DNA from: an uncultured Rhodobacterales bacterium
Lineage (GTDB): Bacteria > Pseudomonadota > Alphaproteobacteria > Rhodobacterales > Rhodobacteraceae
NCBI GenBank assembly: GCA_903873585.1
Contig: CAIQOV010000041.1
Location: 1 to 51,130, forward strand
Direction: 5' to 3'
Length of the DNA stretch: 51,130 nt
A program made the translations under genes and the position numbers. Below the pieces are notes generated by a model that saw only the letters and a list, made by a program, of their open reading frames with translations, did not search any database and had not been told where the DNA came from. Of the stretch, positions 1 through 8,539 are shown in pieces; the first letter of the stretch is position 1; the number at the start of each line of letters is the position of its first letter.

Positions 1-649
1 CACGGCGCGTTAAATCGACGCCGTTCACGATGTTGCCCCACTGATCCGACCCGCCCATTTGCACCAAACAGCCATAACGGCGGTTCAGTTCCAAAAAGTC
101 ATATGCCTGCAAAATCATATAGTTAAACTCAAGAAACGACAGGCTTTGCTCGCGGTCTAGCCGCGACTTGACCGATTCAAACGACAGCATCCGGTTGACC
201 GAGAAGTGCTTGCCGATGTCGCGCAGAAAGCCGATGTAGTTCAGCTGATCCAGCCATTCGGCATTGTTCACCAAGATCGCATCGCTTGGCCCGCTGCCAA
301 AGCTGACATAGGGTGCAAAGGCGCGTTTGATGCCCGCGATGTTGTCGTCAATCTGGGCGTTGGTCAGCAAGGGCCGCTCATCGGCGCGAAAAGACGGATC
401 GCCGATTTTGGTGGTACCGCCCCCCATCAGAACAATCGGCTTTCCGCCGCATTTTTGCAGCCAGCGCAGCATCATGATCTGGATCAGGCTTCCCACATGC
501 AGCGACTTGGCCGTGGCGTCAAAGCCGATATAGCCCGGAACGATGCCCTTCAGGAACGCTTCATCCAGTGCCTGATAATCGGTGCAATCGGCCAGAAAGC
601 CGCGTTCGATCATCACGCGCATAAAGTCGGATTTTGGATGGTAGGTCAT
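1..649 (-). CDS. tyrS: Tyrosyl-tRNA synthetase, N-terminal part (cut by the window edge)
   Basis: Class I aminoacyl-tRNA synthetase that charges tRNA-Tyr with tyrosine in the cytoplasm. About 216 residues are visible, starting at the ATG whose first base is 649; the C-terminal half, including the KMSKS region and S4 domain, lies outside the window. Seen: the Rossmann catalytic fold with [18 protein letters not shown] at residues 38-55, in which HVGS is the HIGH-equivalent ATP-binding motif, and the tyrosine-site signature GGSDQWGNI close to the cut end, which is specific for TyrS/TrpS and here matches TyrS. A GAGG ribosome binding site lies about 6 bases before the start. It is divergent from anmK with only 45 bases between the start codons, so both promoters must sit in or beside that gap. 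The identification is secure; only the length is unknown. Confidence 0.95.
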   Translation of the reverse strand, partial: MTYHPKSDFMRVMIERGFLADCTDYQALDEAFLKGIVPGYIGFDATAKSLHVGSLIQIMMLRWLQKCGGKPIVLMGGGTTKIGDPSFRADERPLLTNAQIDDNIAGIKRAFAPYVSFGSGPSDAILVNNAEWLDQLNYIGFLRDIGKHFSVNRMLSFESVKSRLDREQSLSFLEFNYMILQAYDFLELNRRYGCLVQMGGSDQWGNIVNGVDLTRR

Positions 650-694
650 TGGGGCCTCGTGCATTAAGGTGGCATTGCTATAGCGGGGGATCAG

Positions 695-1798
695 ATGAAG
701 GGAAAGGGTGTGACGCCGCTTTGGGTGCTGGGGTTGATGTCGGGCACATCGCTTGACGGCGTGGACGGCGCGATGGTGCTGACCGACGGGGTGCAGGTGC
801 TGGAATTTGGGCCGCATGCCTATCGCGCTTATACCGACAAAGAGCGCGCCACGATCCGCGCGGCTTTTGGGGTGTGGCCTGGGGATGCAGGTGTGGCTGC
901 GGCCGCCCAAGTTGTCGAAGACGCCCATATCGAAATTTGCCGTCAATTCCCCAACGCCCAACTGGTTGGCTTTCACGGCCAAACCTTAGCACATGATCCC
1001 GGCGGGCGGGGTACGCATCAGGCGGGCAGCGGCGCGCGGTTGGCGCAAGCCTTGGGACTGCCTGTGGTGTGGGATTTTCGCAGCGCCGATGTCGCCGCAG
1101 GCGGGCAGGGCGCGCCTTTGGTGCCGTTCTTTCACCATGCCTTGGCGCGCAGAATGGGGGCAGATCAGCCCTTGGCGATTTTGAACCTTGGCGGTGTGGG
1201 CAACCTGACTTGGATCGACCCGCGCCAGTCTGACCCAGCGCATTTCGCAGCGCTGTTGGCCTTTGACACAGGCCCTGCCAATGCGCCGATGAATGATCTT
1301 ATGCTAGAACGCCTTGGACGCGCGCAAGATGACGGCGGGGCCTTGGCGCTTTCAGGCACGCCAGACCCAACGGTCATCGCAGCCTTCTTGCGCCATCCCT
1401 ATTTCCACCGCCCCCCGCCAAAATCCTTAGACCGCAACGCGTTTGATCTGCTTGCCGCCGTGCAGCCCTTAAACACGGCTGATGCGCTGGCGACCCTAAC
1501 CCATTGCGCCACAGCCGCCGTCGCCCAAGGCGCGCAGCACTTTCCTGCGCCGATCACCCAGCTTTTGGTCGCAGGTGGCGGGCGGCACAATCGGGCGCTG
1601 ATGCAAGCGCTGTCGCAGCATTTTGCCCAAGTGACAGCTATCGACACCCAAGGGTTGAATGGCGACATGCTAGAGGCGCAGGCCTTTGCCTATCTGGCGG
1701 CGCGGGTGCGGGCGGGCTTGCCCATCTCTGCGCCGCAAACAACGGGTGTGCCCCAAGCCACCATTGGTGGCCAGTTAAGCCTTCCTGAAACCCGTTGA
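695..1798 (+). CDS. anmK: Anhydro-N-acetylmuramic acid kinase
   Basis: Phosphorylates and hydrolyses 1,6-anhydro-MurNAc, released from peptidoglycan by lytic transglycosylases, to MurNAc-6-phosphate, so that murein sugars can be recycled in the cytoplasm. The protein has 367 residues, a normal family length. Seen: the N-terminal ATP-binding signature [14 protein letters not shown] (residues 13-26), a [11 protein letters not shown] segment near residue 88, the [11 protein letters not shown] strand-turn near 165, the [12 protein letters not shown] motif near 190, and the C-terminal [10 protein letters not shown] motif, all typical of AnmK. The start at 695 is preceded by a purine run (685-690). 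It is divergent from tyrS, and converges on the PHP-domain gene with a possible terminator between them. No other murein-recycling gene is in the window. Confidence 0.95.
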   Translation: MKGKGVTPLWVLGLMSGTSLDGVDGAMVLTDGVQVLEFGPHAYRAYTDKERATIRAAFGVWPGDAGVAAAAQVVEDAHIEICRQFPNAQLVGFHGQTLAHDPGGRGTHQAGSGARLAQALGLPVVWDFRSADVAAGGQGAPLVPFFHHALARRMGADQPLAILNLGGVGNLTWIDPRQSDPAHFAALLAFDTGPANAPMNDLMLERLGRAQDDGGALALSGTPDPTVIAAFLRHPYFHRPPPKSLDRNAFDLLAAVQPLNTADALATLTHCATAAVAQGAQHFPAPITQLLVAGGGRHNRALMQALSQHFAQVTAIDTQGLNGDMLEAQAFAYLAARVRAGLPISAPQTTGVPQATIGGQLSLPETR

Positions 1799-1814
1799 AC
1801 GCGGCTTAAGGACC

Positions 1815-1847
1815 AAAGGGGTCTTCGCCCCCGCCCCCTTTAGACCC
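1815..1847. terminator. Possible bidirectional terminator between convergent genes
   Basis: Between the stop of anmK and the stop of the PHP-domain gene there are two alternative hairpins: AAAGGGG (1815-1821) with CCCCTTT (1835-1841), and GGGTCT (1819-1824) with AGACCC (1842-1847). The position between convergent genes suits a terminator. There is no long T run, so this is only a moderate call. Confidence 0.4.
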
Positions 1848-1867
1848 AAGCGCGAACCGATGCCGCC

Positions 1868-2824
1868 CTAAAGCAAACGCGGGTTCTTATCCTGCGCCCC
1901 CGTCCAGATCGGGTTCGACCAAGCGCGTTTGCCCGCCGCATCAATCACCGCCGCGCGCACGAAAGGAGAGTTGTTCAACCGCTCTAACGGCACAGCGCCC
2001 TTGGTCAATGAATGGCCATGCACCGCCTTCGCCCCCGTTCCCCAACCCAAGGCGACGATGGAACTGACGGCGGAGCATTCCACCACCAAATGCCCATCCT
2101 CAACCCGCACATCGCGCAGTTCGGGGCCTTGGGTGGAATAAAACGCACCCGCTTTCAGCGCGGCCAGCAGCGCTTCGGGGGTGTTGGTTTCGGCCTTTAC
2201 CATAGTCCAGCCGCCGAAATGGTCGGGTTCAGAGAAATGCGCGTCATCGGTTGCGATCAGGGTCAGATTGCGCCCTTCGGTCAGCAATTGATCGGCGATG
2301 GCAAAGCCGTCGGGGCGGTCGCAGCCCATAGCACAGCCGTGGTTATAAACCTCAACCGCATGGGCCGCGCTGATGGAACGTGCATCTTCGACCGTAAGCC
2401 CCGACCATTGCGGGTGTGCCACAGCGACAAAAGCCCCCGCTGCCACGGCCCGCGCGGCGATTTGGGGGCCGGTTTCTTGACCCTGCACAGGAATGAACGA
2501 GGGTGAGTTTGACGGGGCGAAATCGGCTGGCAGACCCACGGCCAAAATATGCCACAGCTCGCCATTCTCCATCGCGCCTGAATGCAGCTCTGCGCCCAAG
2601 ATCGTGGTGAAATCGGCATCGCGGAACGGCACGGTATCCACAATCGGATAGCCATAGCGCCCCACGAAATGGTCGGTCAGGGCTATGAAATCATAGCCCT
2701 CGGCCTTGTAGCGGCGGCAAACCTCGGCAGGGTCAAGCACCCCGTCAGAGCGGGTTGAATGGGTGTGCAGATTGCCGCGCCAAAAGCGGCCAGAGGTGGT
2801 GAAGGCAGGCAGGGTCAGCTTCAT
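1868..2824 (-). CDS. PHP-domain metal-dependent hydrolase/phosphoesterase
   Basis: The 318-residue protein begins with a PHP domain: RGNLHTHSTRSDG (about residues 15-27) supplies the HxH metal ligands, followed by YDFIALTDHF (about 44-53) and, later, LIATDDAHF (about 189-197), the usual third cluster of metal-binding residues. PHP proteins hydrolyse phosphoesters such as histidinol phosphate or nucleotides, or act as exonuclease or proofreading domains. This stand-alone form with a C-terminal beta-rich part does not allow a substrate to be named. The start at 2824 follows an AAGGAAA ribosome binding site. It is the last of four closely spaced leftward genes (CorA-like, enolase-superfamily, SDR, PHP), 23 bases after the SDR gene, so it is probably co-transcribed. 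The family is certain and the function is not. Confidence 0.8.
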   Translation of the reverse strand: MKLTLPAFTTSGRFWRGNLHTHSTRSDGVLDPAEVCRRYKAEGYDFIALTDHFVGRYGYPIVDTVPFRDADFTTILGAELHSGAMENGELWHILAVGLPADFAPSNSPSFIPVQGQETGPQIAARAVAAGAFVAVAHPQWSGLTVEDARSISAAHAVEVYNHGCAMGCDRPDGFAIADQLLTEGRNLTLIATDDAHFSEPDHFGGWTMVKAETNTPEALLAALKAGAFYSTQGPELRDVRVEDGHLVVECSAVSSIVALGWGTGAKAVHGHSLTKGAVPLERLNNSPFVRAAVIDAAGKRAWSNPIWTGAQDKNPRLL

Positions 2825-2847
2825 GAGGGTTTCCTTGGCAAAAGCGT

Positions 2848-3585
2848 TTAGCCGCGCCCGATATAGGGCATATCGCGGGCCATGATGGTCATAAAGGGCA
2901 CGTTCACGTCCAAGGGCAGGCGGGCCATGGTCAACACCGCCTCGGCCACATGGTCCACATCCATCACGGGTTCGATCTTGATCTGCCCATCGGCTTGTGG
3001 GACGCCAGTTTGAAAGCGCGCAGCCATTTGGGTTAGGGCATTGCCAATATCAATTTGCCCGCAGGCGATGTTAAACGCCCGCCCATCTAGGCCCAGCGTT
3101 TTCGTTAGCCCAGTTATGGCGTGTTTGGTGGTGGTATAGGGGGCCGATCCGGGGCGTGGCACATGGGCCGAGATCGAGCCGTTGTTGATGATCCGCCCGC
3201 CTTGCGGGTCTTGCCGGCGCATCTGGCCAAAGGCAGCGCGGGCGCACAGATACATGCCGTTGAGGTTGACATTCACCACCTCAAACCACGTATCCAGCGC
3301 AATCTCGTCAATCGGGGCGGCCTTGGCCGACATGCCTGCGTTGTTAAACAATGCATCCACGCGGCCAAAGGTGGTGACGGTTTGCGCAAAGGCCGCTTCG
3401 ACCTGTTCTGGCACAGTCACATCGCAGGGCAGCACCAAGGCGTTTGCATGATCAGCGGCGGTTTCCACCAGCGCCTCAACCCGCCGCCCGATCAGGCCCA
3501 CGTTCCAGCCAGCGGCCAAGAATTTATGCGCCGTGGCCCGCCCAATACCTGACCCTGCGCCGGTGATGACGATGGTTTGGGTCAT
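2848..3585 (-). CDS. Short-chain dehydrogenase/reductase (SDR)
   Basis: A 245-residue classical SDR, a soluble NAD(P)-dependent alcohol or sugar dehydrogenase. Seen: the cofactor motif TGAGSGIG near the N-terminus, FNNAG near residue 82, and the catalytic Ser-Tyr-Lys arrangement in [20 protein letters not shown] (a Ser about 13 residues before YxxxK). The start at 3585 is preferred over one six codons upstream because it gives the usual [10 protein letters not shown]-terminus and overlaps the stop of the enolase-superfamily gene as ATGA, which implies translational coupling. The coupling suggests that the SDR acts on the product or substrate of that enzyme, for example oxidising a sugar or sugar acid, but this is inference and the substrate is unknown. 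Confidence 0.85.
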   Translation of the reverse strand: MTQTIVITGAGSGIGRATAHKFLAAGWNVGLIGRRVEALVETAADHANALVLPCDVTVPEQVEAAFAQTVTTFGRVDALFNNAGMSAKAAPIDEIALDTWFEVVNVNLNGMYLCARAAFGQMRRQDPQGGRIINNGSISAHVPRPGSAPYTTTKHAITGLTKTLGLDGRAFNIACGQIDIGNALTQMAARFQTGVPQADGQIKIEPVMDVDHVAEAVLTMARLPLDVNVPFMTIMARDMPYIGRG

Positions 3586-4682
3586 AGCGATGTCTCGCGC
3601 CAAGTGGCTTTGCGCAGGAATTCGGGGTCAATCTCTACCCCCCAACCGGGCGCATCGGGCACAATCGCGCAGCCGTCTTCGATGCGGTAGGGATCGTTCA
3701 GAAACAGACCCTCTTGCCACGGGTAGTAATCTTGGCCTTCGATGGAAAATTCCAGATATTTCCCCGCATTTGGCAAAGCCTTAAGCAGGTGCATTGTGCA
3801 CATCGTCACCAGTGACAAGTTGGCGGCGTGCGGCGTGATGGGCAGGCCCGCTTTGGCCCCCATAGCGCAAACTTCCAAGGTGCGAGAGATGCCGCCCATA
3901 TACATCACATCGGGTTGCAAAATATCGACCGCCTCGTGTTCGATGGCCAAGGTCCAAGCGGTCAACTCGCAGTCTTGTTCGCCCCCTGCGACATCCATGG
4001 TCAAAGCGGCGCGCACTTCGGCGGTTTGATCCACCTCCCAATAGGGGCAGGGTTCTTCGAAATGGCCAATGCCGTTGTCTTGCAGCATATGGCCCACTTC
4101 GATGGCGGCTTTAGGACCGTAGCAGGAATTGCCATCCACCAGCTTGTCGATGCCGTCACCCAAGGCTTTCGCCACCACGGGCACAACGGCTTCGGTGCGG
4201 CCTGGCCATTCATCGCGACCCCGCCCGCATTCGGCCCCAACACGCCATTTGAACGCCGTAAAGCCCTGCTCATCGCGCAGCTTCACAAAGCGCGCGGCTT
4301 CCTCTTCGGGCGTAATGTCGCGCTTCATCGAACTGGCATAGGCGCGCAGCTTGCCCGGTGTGCCGCCCAAAAGCGACACGACAGGCTTGCCCACCGCTTT
4401 GCCGCGCCAATCCCAAACGGCGGTATCCAAGCCGGTTTGGGCACGGCGCAGGTAGGAACCGGGGTATTTGTGTTCGCGCTCGGCAATCAAACGCAGAGTA
4501 TCTTCCATATCTTCGACATGGGTGCCCAAGGCATGACGGGCGACTTGGCGGTGAAAAATCTCGGCGGTGATGTCGGCGTTATAGGTCGACAACTGCCCCC
4601 ACCCCTGCGCGCCGTCTTCGGTGGTGATGCGGGTGAAGGTGACAAATTCATTGCCAATCGTTTCAAGCTTAGTGATTTTCAT
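3582..4682 (-). CDS. Enolase-superfamily (mandelate racemase/muconate lactonising type) enzyme, probable sugar-acid dehydratase
   Basis: A 366-residue protein with the two-domain enolase-superfamily layout: an N-terminal capping domain and a TIM barrel. Visible catalytic elements are Lys145 and Arg147 in FKWRVG, metal ligands Asp183 (VDGNSCY), Glu in FEEPCPY (about 209) and Glu235 (GGEQD), then a His-Asp pair formed by His285 in TPHAAN and an Asp in [12 protein letters not shown]. The His-Asp dyad places it in the mandelate racemase subgroup, whose members mostly dehydrate acid sugars or racemise alpha-carbons. The usual KxK is KxR here. The start at 4682 follows CAGGGAT. It lies 15 bases after the CorA-like gene and overlaps the SDR start. 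Aldonate or aldarate dehydration is a reasonable expectation, but the substrate cannot be read from sequence. Confidence 0.85.
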   Translation of the reverse strand: MKITKLETIGNEFVTFTRITTEDGAQGWGQLSTYNADITAEIFHRQVARHALGTHVEDMEDTLRLIAEREHKYPGSYLRRAQTGLDTAVWDWRGKAVGKPVVSLLGGTPGKLRAYASSMKRDITPEEEAARFVKLRDEQGFTAFKWRVGAECGRGRDEWPGRTEAVVPVVAKALGDGIDKLVDGNSCYGPKAAIEVGHMLQDNGIGHFEEPCPYWEVDQTAEVRAALTMDVAGGEQDCELTAWTLAIEHEAVDILQPDVMYMGGISRTLEVCAMGAKAGLPITPHAANLSLVTMCTMHLLKALPNAGKYLEFSIEGQDYYPWQEGLFLNDPYRIEDGCAIVPDAPGWGVEIDPEFLRKATWRETSL

Positions 4683-4697
4683 AGCGATCCCTGCGAC

Positions 4698-5654
4698 TTA
4701 CAGCCATTTCTTCCACTTGAACACAAACCATGTCGTCAGCGCCGAGCCGACCATCAGCACCAAAGCCAACGGATAGCCCCACGCCATGCTCAGCTCTGGC
4801 ATCATGCGAAAGTTCATCCCGTAGATTGACGCGATCAGCGTCGGCGGCATGAACAGCACGGCCACCACCGACACGATCCGCACGGTTGTGTTTTGCGCAA
4901 GGTTGATCATGCCCAAGGTCGCGTCTGTCGCCTGCGCGACACGCGACGAGAGATAATCGCCATGCACTTCTAACGATTGAATATCGCGCGTCAGCCCCTT
5001 GATCGTGGCGTGCAAACCGTCGGCCTTGCCGTGATCCTCTAGCCCCACCAGAAAGAACGACAAAGCGCGTTCGATGGTCAGCAGCGACAAGCGGCAATTG
5101 CCCACCATGTCGCTTTGTTGGCCGGAAATCGTCAACGCCTTTTGCAGCACCGCCGCCTCTGGAGCCAACCCCTCAGTCGTAAAAATCTGGCGGGTGATGC
5201 CGTCAAGCGCTTTGCCCGACAATTCCAGCAGGTCAGCGATGCGGCCAATGATTTCTTCGCACAGGCCCAAAAATACCCGCTCGGCCCCGTCACAGCCCAA
5301 CCCCACCTTATCCGCGCGCGGCGCATAGGTTTCAAACGGGCGCGGCGTGTGGTAGCGCACCGTCACCAAGCGATCACCGCCCAGAATAAACGCCACAGGC
5401 CCCGTGATGGGTGACACGCCGTCGTCGCGCGAAATACCAGGCACCATGACGGTCATGATGGTAAAGCCCCCCTCGCGGTACAGGCGGGCAGAGATTTCGA
5501 TCTCTTCAAGATCTGCCAGCGACGGGATTTCCGGCACAAACGGCGCAGTGGCCGCGGTTTCATCGGCATCAGGCTTGCACAGGTCGATCCACAACGCCTC
5601 TGCCACGCCAGATTGTGCCAGTTTGCCAGCGGCGTTGGCATAGGTGAAAATCAT
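4698..5654 (-). CDS. CorA-type divalent cation transporter
   Basis: Inner-membrane pentameric channel for Mg2+, or Zn2+/Co2+ efflux in the ZntB branch. 318 residues: a long soluble N-terminal funnel domain rich in charged helices, then two C-terminal membrane helices. The first is IVSVVAVLFMPPTLIASIYGMNF, ending in the family-defining Gly-Met-Asn loop, and the second is YPLALVLMVGSALTTWFVF, followed by a basic KWKKWL tail. I chose the internal ATG at 5654 because it gives the normal CorA start (MIFTYANAAGKL) and a usual length; an in-frame extension to 5765 would add 37 unlikely residues. It is the first gene of the leftward CorA-racemase-SDR-PHP run, with 135 bases between it and the flavin-reductase-like gene upstream, enough for its own promoter. 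No functional link to sugar-acid catabolism is evident. Confidence 0.85.
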   Translation of the reverse strand: MIFTYANAAGKLAQSGVAEALWIDLCKPDADETAATAPFVPEIPSLADLEEIEISARLYREGGFTIMTVMVPGISRDDGVSPITGPVAFILGGDRLVTVRYHTPRPFETYAPRADKVGLGCDGAERVFLGLCEEIIGRIADLLELSGKALDGITRQIFTTEGLAPEAAVLQKALTISGQQSDMVGNCRLSLLTIERALSFFLVGLEDHGKADGLHATIKGLTRDIQSLEVHGDYLSSRVAQATDATLGMINLAQNTTVRIVSVVAVLFMPPTLIASIYGMNFRMMPELSMAWGYPLALVLMVGSALTTWFVFKWKKWL

Positions 5655-5789
5655 CAACAACCCCAATCCCGTCGCGCTGATGCGCAGGGTTAAGGCTTGC
5701 CATGCAAGCGGGTCAGACAAAAGCCCCTGTTTGCACAGGCATGCGCCAAAACGGCGCTTGGCCACAGCACAGCGCTTCAGGATCGCCTG

Positions 5790-6443
5790 TTAGGCTTTGC
5801 CCTCTAACCCTTTGGCGGCGGCGTCAGATGCCCCGGGGATGCGCATTTCGAAAACCTCGGTGACAGAGGTGTAATCGTAATAACCCAAGCGCGCCAAGGG
5901 GCGGATGCCCAAGATATCAAGCTTGCCATTGGGCAAGATCACCTCATCCTTCACGTGAATGCGCGTCACCTCGCCGTAAACCACATCAACGCCGCCGTGG
6001 GCAGAGTTGCCCTTTAGTCGCGTGGTTTGCAGGTAGCGGCATTCGAACTGCGCGGGGCTTTCGGCCACACGCGGGGCGGGTGCATCAAGGCAGGGGGCTT
6101 TGGTCACGCCGGCCTTGTCAAACTCATCGACCCCTTCGGGCCATTCCATCGCCGAGATATTGACCGCCTCGCGCAGATCATAGGTCGCCATGTTCCACAC
6201 AAACCAACCGGTTTCTTCGGCATTCAGCACCGAATGTTTGCGCCGCCCGTCAGAATAGGGGTTGGCGGCAAACATCACCATCGGCGGATCAAACGACAGG
6301 TTTTGCCATTGGCTATAGGGCGCCAGATTGGCGCGGCCCTTGGCATCGACGGTGGAAATCCAGCCGATGGGGCGGGGCACGGTGCAGGATTTGAAGGGCG
6401 AAAAGGGCAGGGGGCAAGCCTCGCGGCCGGGGGCGTAGTGCAT
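5790..6443 (-). CDS. Flavin reductase-like protein (FMN-binding split barrel)
   Basis: A 217-residue protein of the flavin reductase-like domain family, which binds FMN and often supplies reduced flavin or reduces small substrates. Seen: the N-terminal SCTVPRPIGWISTVDAKGRANLAPYSQWQNLSFDPPMVMFA region (about residues 19-58), with the conserved PRPIGWIST and N-L-A-P-Y-S motifs of the FMN site, and a C-terminal half ending in LARLGYYDYTSV. It begins 8 bases after the stop of the HutC-type repressor gene, and its ribosome binding site (AAGG) overlaps that stop, so it belongs to the hutF-hutC transcript. A role in histidine degradation is not known to me; it may simply ride on the operon. The family call is safe and the partner is unknown. 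Confidence 0.85.
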   Translation of the reverse strand: MHYAPGREACPLPFSPFKSCTVPRPIGWISTVDAKGRANLAPYSQWQNLSFDPPMVMFAANPYSDGRRKHSVLNAEETGWFVWNMATYDLREAVNISAMEWPEGVDEFDKAGVTKAPCLDAPAPRVAESPAQFECRYLQTTRLKGNSAHGGVDVVYGEVTRIHVKDEVILPNGKLDILGIRPLARLGYYDYTSVTEVFEMRIPGASDAAAKGLEGKA

Positions 6444-6451
6444 GATTTACC

Positions 6452-7132
6452 TTATAAAACGGTGGAAAGGCGGTAGCCGGGCGCATGAACAAGGCGCACC
6501 CATGTGATGGGGGCATCAGGGGCCCAAGTGCAGCGTTCGGTGACAAAGACGGCACTGCCTTGGGGAATGCCGAGCGCCGCCGCAGCGCTGTTGGATGCAG
6601 CTTCGGCGGCAAAGCTGATGTCACCGCTGGCGAAAGATACATGGGCCACCAGCCATTCATTCGCACTTATGGCCGCAAAATCGGGCAGCGGGTTGGGCAG
6701 GATGGCAGGGTTCAGCCAACGGTCTTCGACCACAAAGCCGCGCCCTGACGCAAGGTGCAGCGTTTCGATATGCAGCATTTGCCCCAAATCCTGCCCCAAC
6801 CGCGCCTGCACGGGCAAAGGCGGCGCATCCATCTCGCAACGCAGCAGGCGCAGCCCGTAAACCGCGCCGCGCGCTTCCACTTCAGCGCGGATCACGGGAA
6901 TGTCGAGCGTGGCTTTGCGCACTGGCAAAGCCGCGACCCGCGTGCCTGCCTTGCGCTTGCGTTCCAGCACACCAGAGCGGGCCAATTCCGACAGCGCGCG
7001 GTTCACCGTGGCCCGCGCCACGCCAAATTCTTGCGCCAGCGCCTCTTCCCCCGGAATAAGCGTGCCCAAGGGCCATGCCTTGCTGCGGATGCGGGAAAGA
7101 ACCTCGGCCCGGATGTCCTCCCAGCCTGCCAT
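6452..7132 (-). CDS. hutC: GntR-family (HutC subfamily) repressor of histidine utilisation
   Basis: A 226-residue transcription factor with an N-terminal winged helix-turn-helix (LIPGEEALAQEFGVARATVNRALSELARSGVLERKRKAGTRVA, about residues 25-67) and a C-terminal UTRA ligand-binding domain (HLASGRGFVVEDRWLNP and the terminal ITWVRLVHAPGYRL). HutC proteins usually bind urocanate, which releases them from hut promoters. The start is the ATG at 7132, which shares one base with the hutF stop (TGATG) and gives a normal MAGWEDIRAEV N-terminus; longer in-frame readings run back into hutF and have an implausible basic leader. Location between hutF and the flavin-reductase-like gene supports the assignment, and so does a candidate operator at 8493-8529 between hutF and hutI. 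Autoregulation is expected. Confidence 0.9.
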   Translation of the reverse strand: MAGWEDIRAEVLSRIRSKAWPLGTLIPGEEALAQEFGVARATVNRALSELARSGVLERKRKAGTRVAALPVRKATLDIPVIRAEVEARGAVYGLRLLRCEMDAPPLPVQARLGQDLGQMLHIETLHLASGRGFVVEDRWLNPAILPNPLPDFAAISANEWLVAHVSFASGDISFAAEAASNSAAAALGIPQGSAVFVTERCTWAPDAPITWVRLVHAPGYRLSTVL

Positions 7133-8472
7133 CACAGCACCGTGGCCAAACGCGCCATGACGGCGGCGAAACGAGTGCGCACTTGGTCGCGCGCGATGTG
7201 GCGACCGTCTTGCACGATGTGGCGACCGGCTGACCACAGGTGGCGCACCATGCGGTCATCGCCCGCAAAGGCAAAGGTATCCAGCACCCTGTCGCCCACG
7301 CGCCCCGCCATATCGGGGCCGCTGCCATCAAGTGCTACCAGATCGGCCCACTTGCCCACCGCAATCGCCCCTGCATCCCGCCCCGCCGCCTGCGCGCCGC
7401 CCTGCACCATGCCGTCAAAGATCACCCGCCCGACAGAGCGGTGATCTGCCAGCACCGCCCGCGCCTTAAGGCCAAGGCGTTGAGAATATTCCAACATCCG
7501 GATTTCTTCTGAAAGCGAGATGCGCACATTGCTATCAGACCCAATTCCAAAAGCCCCCCCCGCCGCCATATAGCGCGCGCCGTCAAAGATACCGTCGCCA
7601 AGGTTGGCTTCGGTGATCGGGCACAGGCCCGCCACAGCGCCTGAACGGGCCAGCGCTTGGGTTTCTGATGGCTCCATCTGGGTTGCGTGAATTAGGCACC
7701 AGCGCGGATCGACCGGCGCGTGGGTCAAAAGCCAATCGACGGGGCGTTGGCCGGTATGGGCGAGAAGCTCTTCAACTTCGGCCACTTGCTCGGCAACGTG
7801 AATGTGGATTGGGCCTGCCAAAGCCGCAGCCGCCGTTAGGCTGGCTTCTGACACCGCGCGCAAAGAATGCGGCGCTTGGCCCAGCACGGCATCTTGGGGC
7901 AGGGCCGATAGGTGGCGCGCCGCCCCTTCGCGCAGGCGCAAATAGCCGTCTAAGTCATTGCCAAAGCGCAACTGCCCGCCCGCCAAGGCGCGCCCGTCAC
8001 AGCCACCGCGCTCATACAGCACGGGCAGCAGCGTTAGCCCTAAACCCGTGTCTTGAGCTGCGGCACAAATCTGCCCCGCCATTTCGGCGCGGTCGGCGTA
8101 AACCTCACCGCCAAGCCCATGATGCAGATAGTGAAATTCTGTAATCGCCCCATAGCCCGCCTCGGCCATTTCAACCATAACTTGCGCCGCAATCGCGCCC
8201 ACATCCTGCGGCGACAGGTGCTCTAAGAACCGATACATCAGGCTGCGCCATGTCCAAAAGCTGTCTTGGCCGGCCGTGCGATACTCGGTCAGCCCCGCCA
8301 TGGCGCGTTGAAAGCTGTGGCTGTGCAGGTTCACCGGCGCAGGCAACAGGCACCCCACGCGCATTCCCCCCCGCGCAGGGCCGACCGAGGCGATGCGCCC
8401 GTTGGCAACCTCTACCGTAACATCGCGCGCCCAGCCTTGGGGCAAAAGGGCATGATCGGCGTGCAGCAGCAT
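7132..8472 (-). CDS. hutF: N-formimidoyl-L-glutamate deiminase
   Basis: Amidohydrolase-superfamily enzyme that converts N-formimidoyl-glutamate to N-formyl-glutamate and ammonia, the deiminase branch of histidine breakdown. 446 residues. Seen: the metal-binding strand in LPAPVNLHSHSFQRAMAGLTE (about residues 43-63), where HSHSFQRAMAG is a HutF signature, then HYLHHG near 127, IHIHVAEQVAEVEELL (His ligand near 220), CLIHATQM near 256, and FGIGSDSNVRISL with the catalytic Asp. The ATG at 8472 has an AAGGAG ribosome binding site six bases upstream, so the 35-residue upstream in-frame extension is rejected. It is divergent from hutI across a 67-base gap that holds the likely operator. The N-formylglutamate deformylase (hutG) expected to follow is not in this window. 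Confidence 0.95.
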   Translation of the reverse strand: MLLHADHALLPQGWARDVTVEVANGRIASVGPARGGMRVGCLLPAPVNLHSHSFQRAMAGLTEYRTAGQDSFWTWRSLMYRFLEHLSPQDVGAIAAQVMVEMAEAGYGAITEFHYLHHGLGGEVYADRAEMAGQICAAAQDTGLGLTLLPVLYERGGCDGRALAGGQLRFGNDLDGYLRLREGAARHLSALPQDAVLGQAPHSLRAVSEASLTAAAALAGPIHIHVAEQVAEVEELLAHTGQRPVDWLLTHAPVDPRWCLIHATQMEPSETQALARSGAVAGLCPITEANLGDGIFDGARYMAAGGAFGIGSDSNVRISLSEEIRMLEYSQRLGLKARAVLADHRSVGRVIFDGMVQGGAQAAGRDAGAIAVGKWADLVALDGSGPDMAGRVGDRVLDTFAFAGDDRMVRHLWSAGRHIVQDGRHIARDQVRTRFAAVMARLATVL

Positions 8473-8492
8473 GGCCGCTCCTTGACTTTGGT

Positions 8493-8529
8493 TTATGTGC
8501 AGACATAATAGCGTTAAATCCAGACATAA
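8493..8529. promoter_or_regulatory. Candidate HutC operator in the hutF-hutI divergent promoter
   Basis: The 67-base gap between the two hut arms contains a perfect inverted repeat, TTATGT (8493-8498) and ACATAA (8503-8508), around GCAG. Its core GTGCAGAC departs by one base from the GTxTAxAC pattern usual for HutC-subfamily GntR regulators. The right half with flank, CAGACATAA (8500-8508), recurs as a direct repeat at 8521-8529, exactly 21 bases (two helical turns) away. This arrangement suggests two dimers bound on the same DNA face, shutting both arms. The repeats are seen directly; binding by HutC is inference. Confidence 0.5.
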
Positions 8530-8539
8530 GGCAAGGCGC

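Noticed and set aside
206-667. Rightward open frame overlapping tyrS
   Set aside because: It lies entirely opposite the tyrosyl-tRNA synthetase gene and has no family resemblance or ribosome binding site of its own.
3828-4829. 333-codon rightward open frame across the racemase-type gene
   Set aside because: It is the antisense reading of a clear enolase-superfamily gene; its sequence is rich in His, Gly and Gln as expected for a GC-rich shadow frame.
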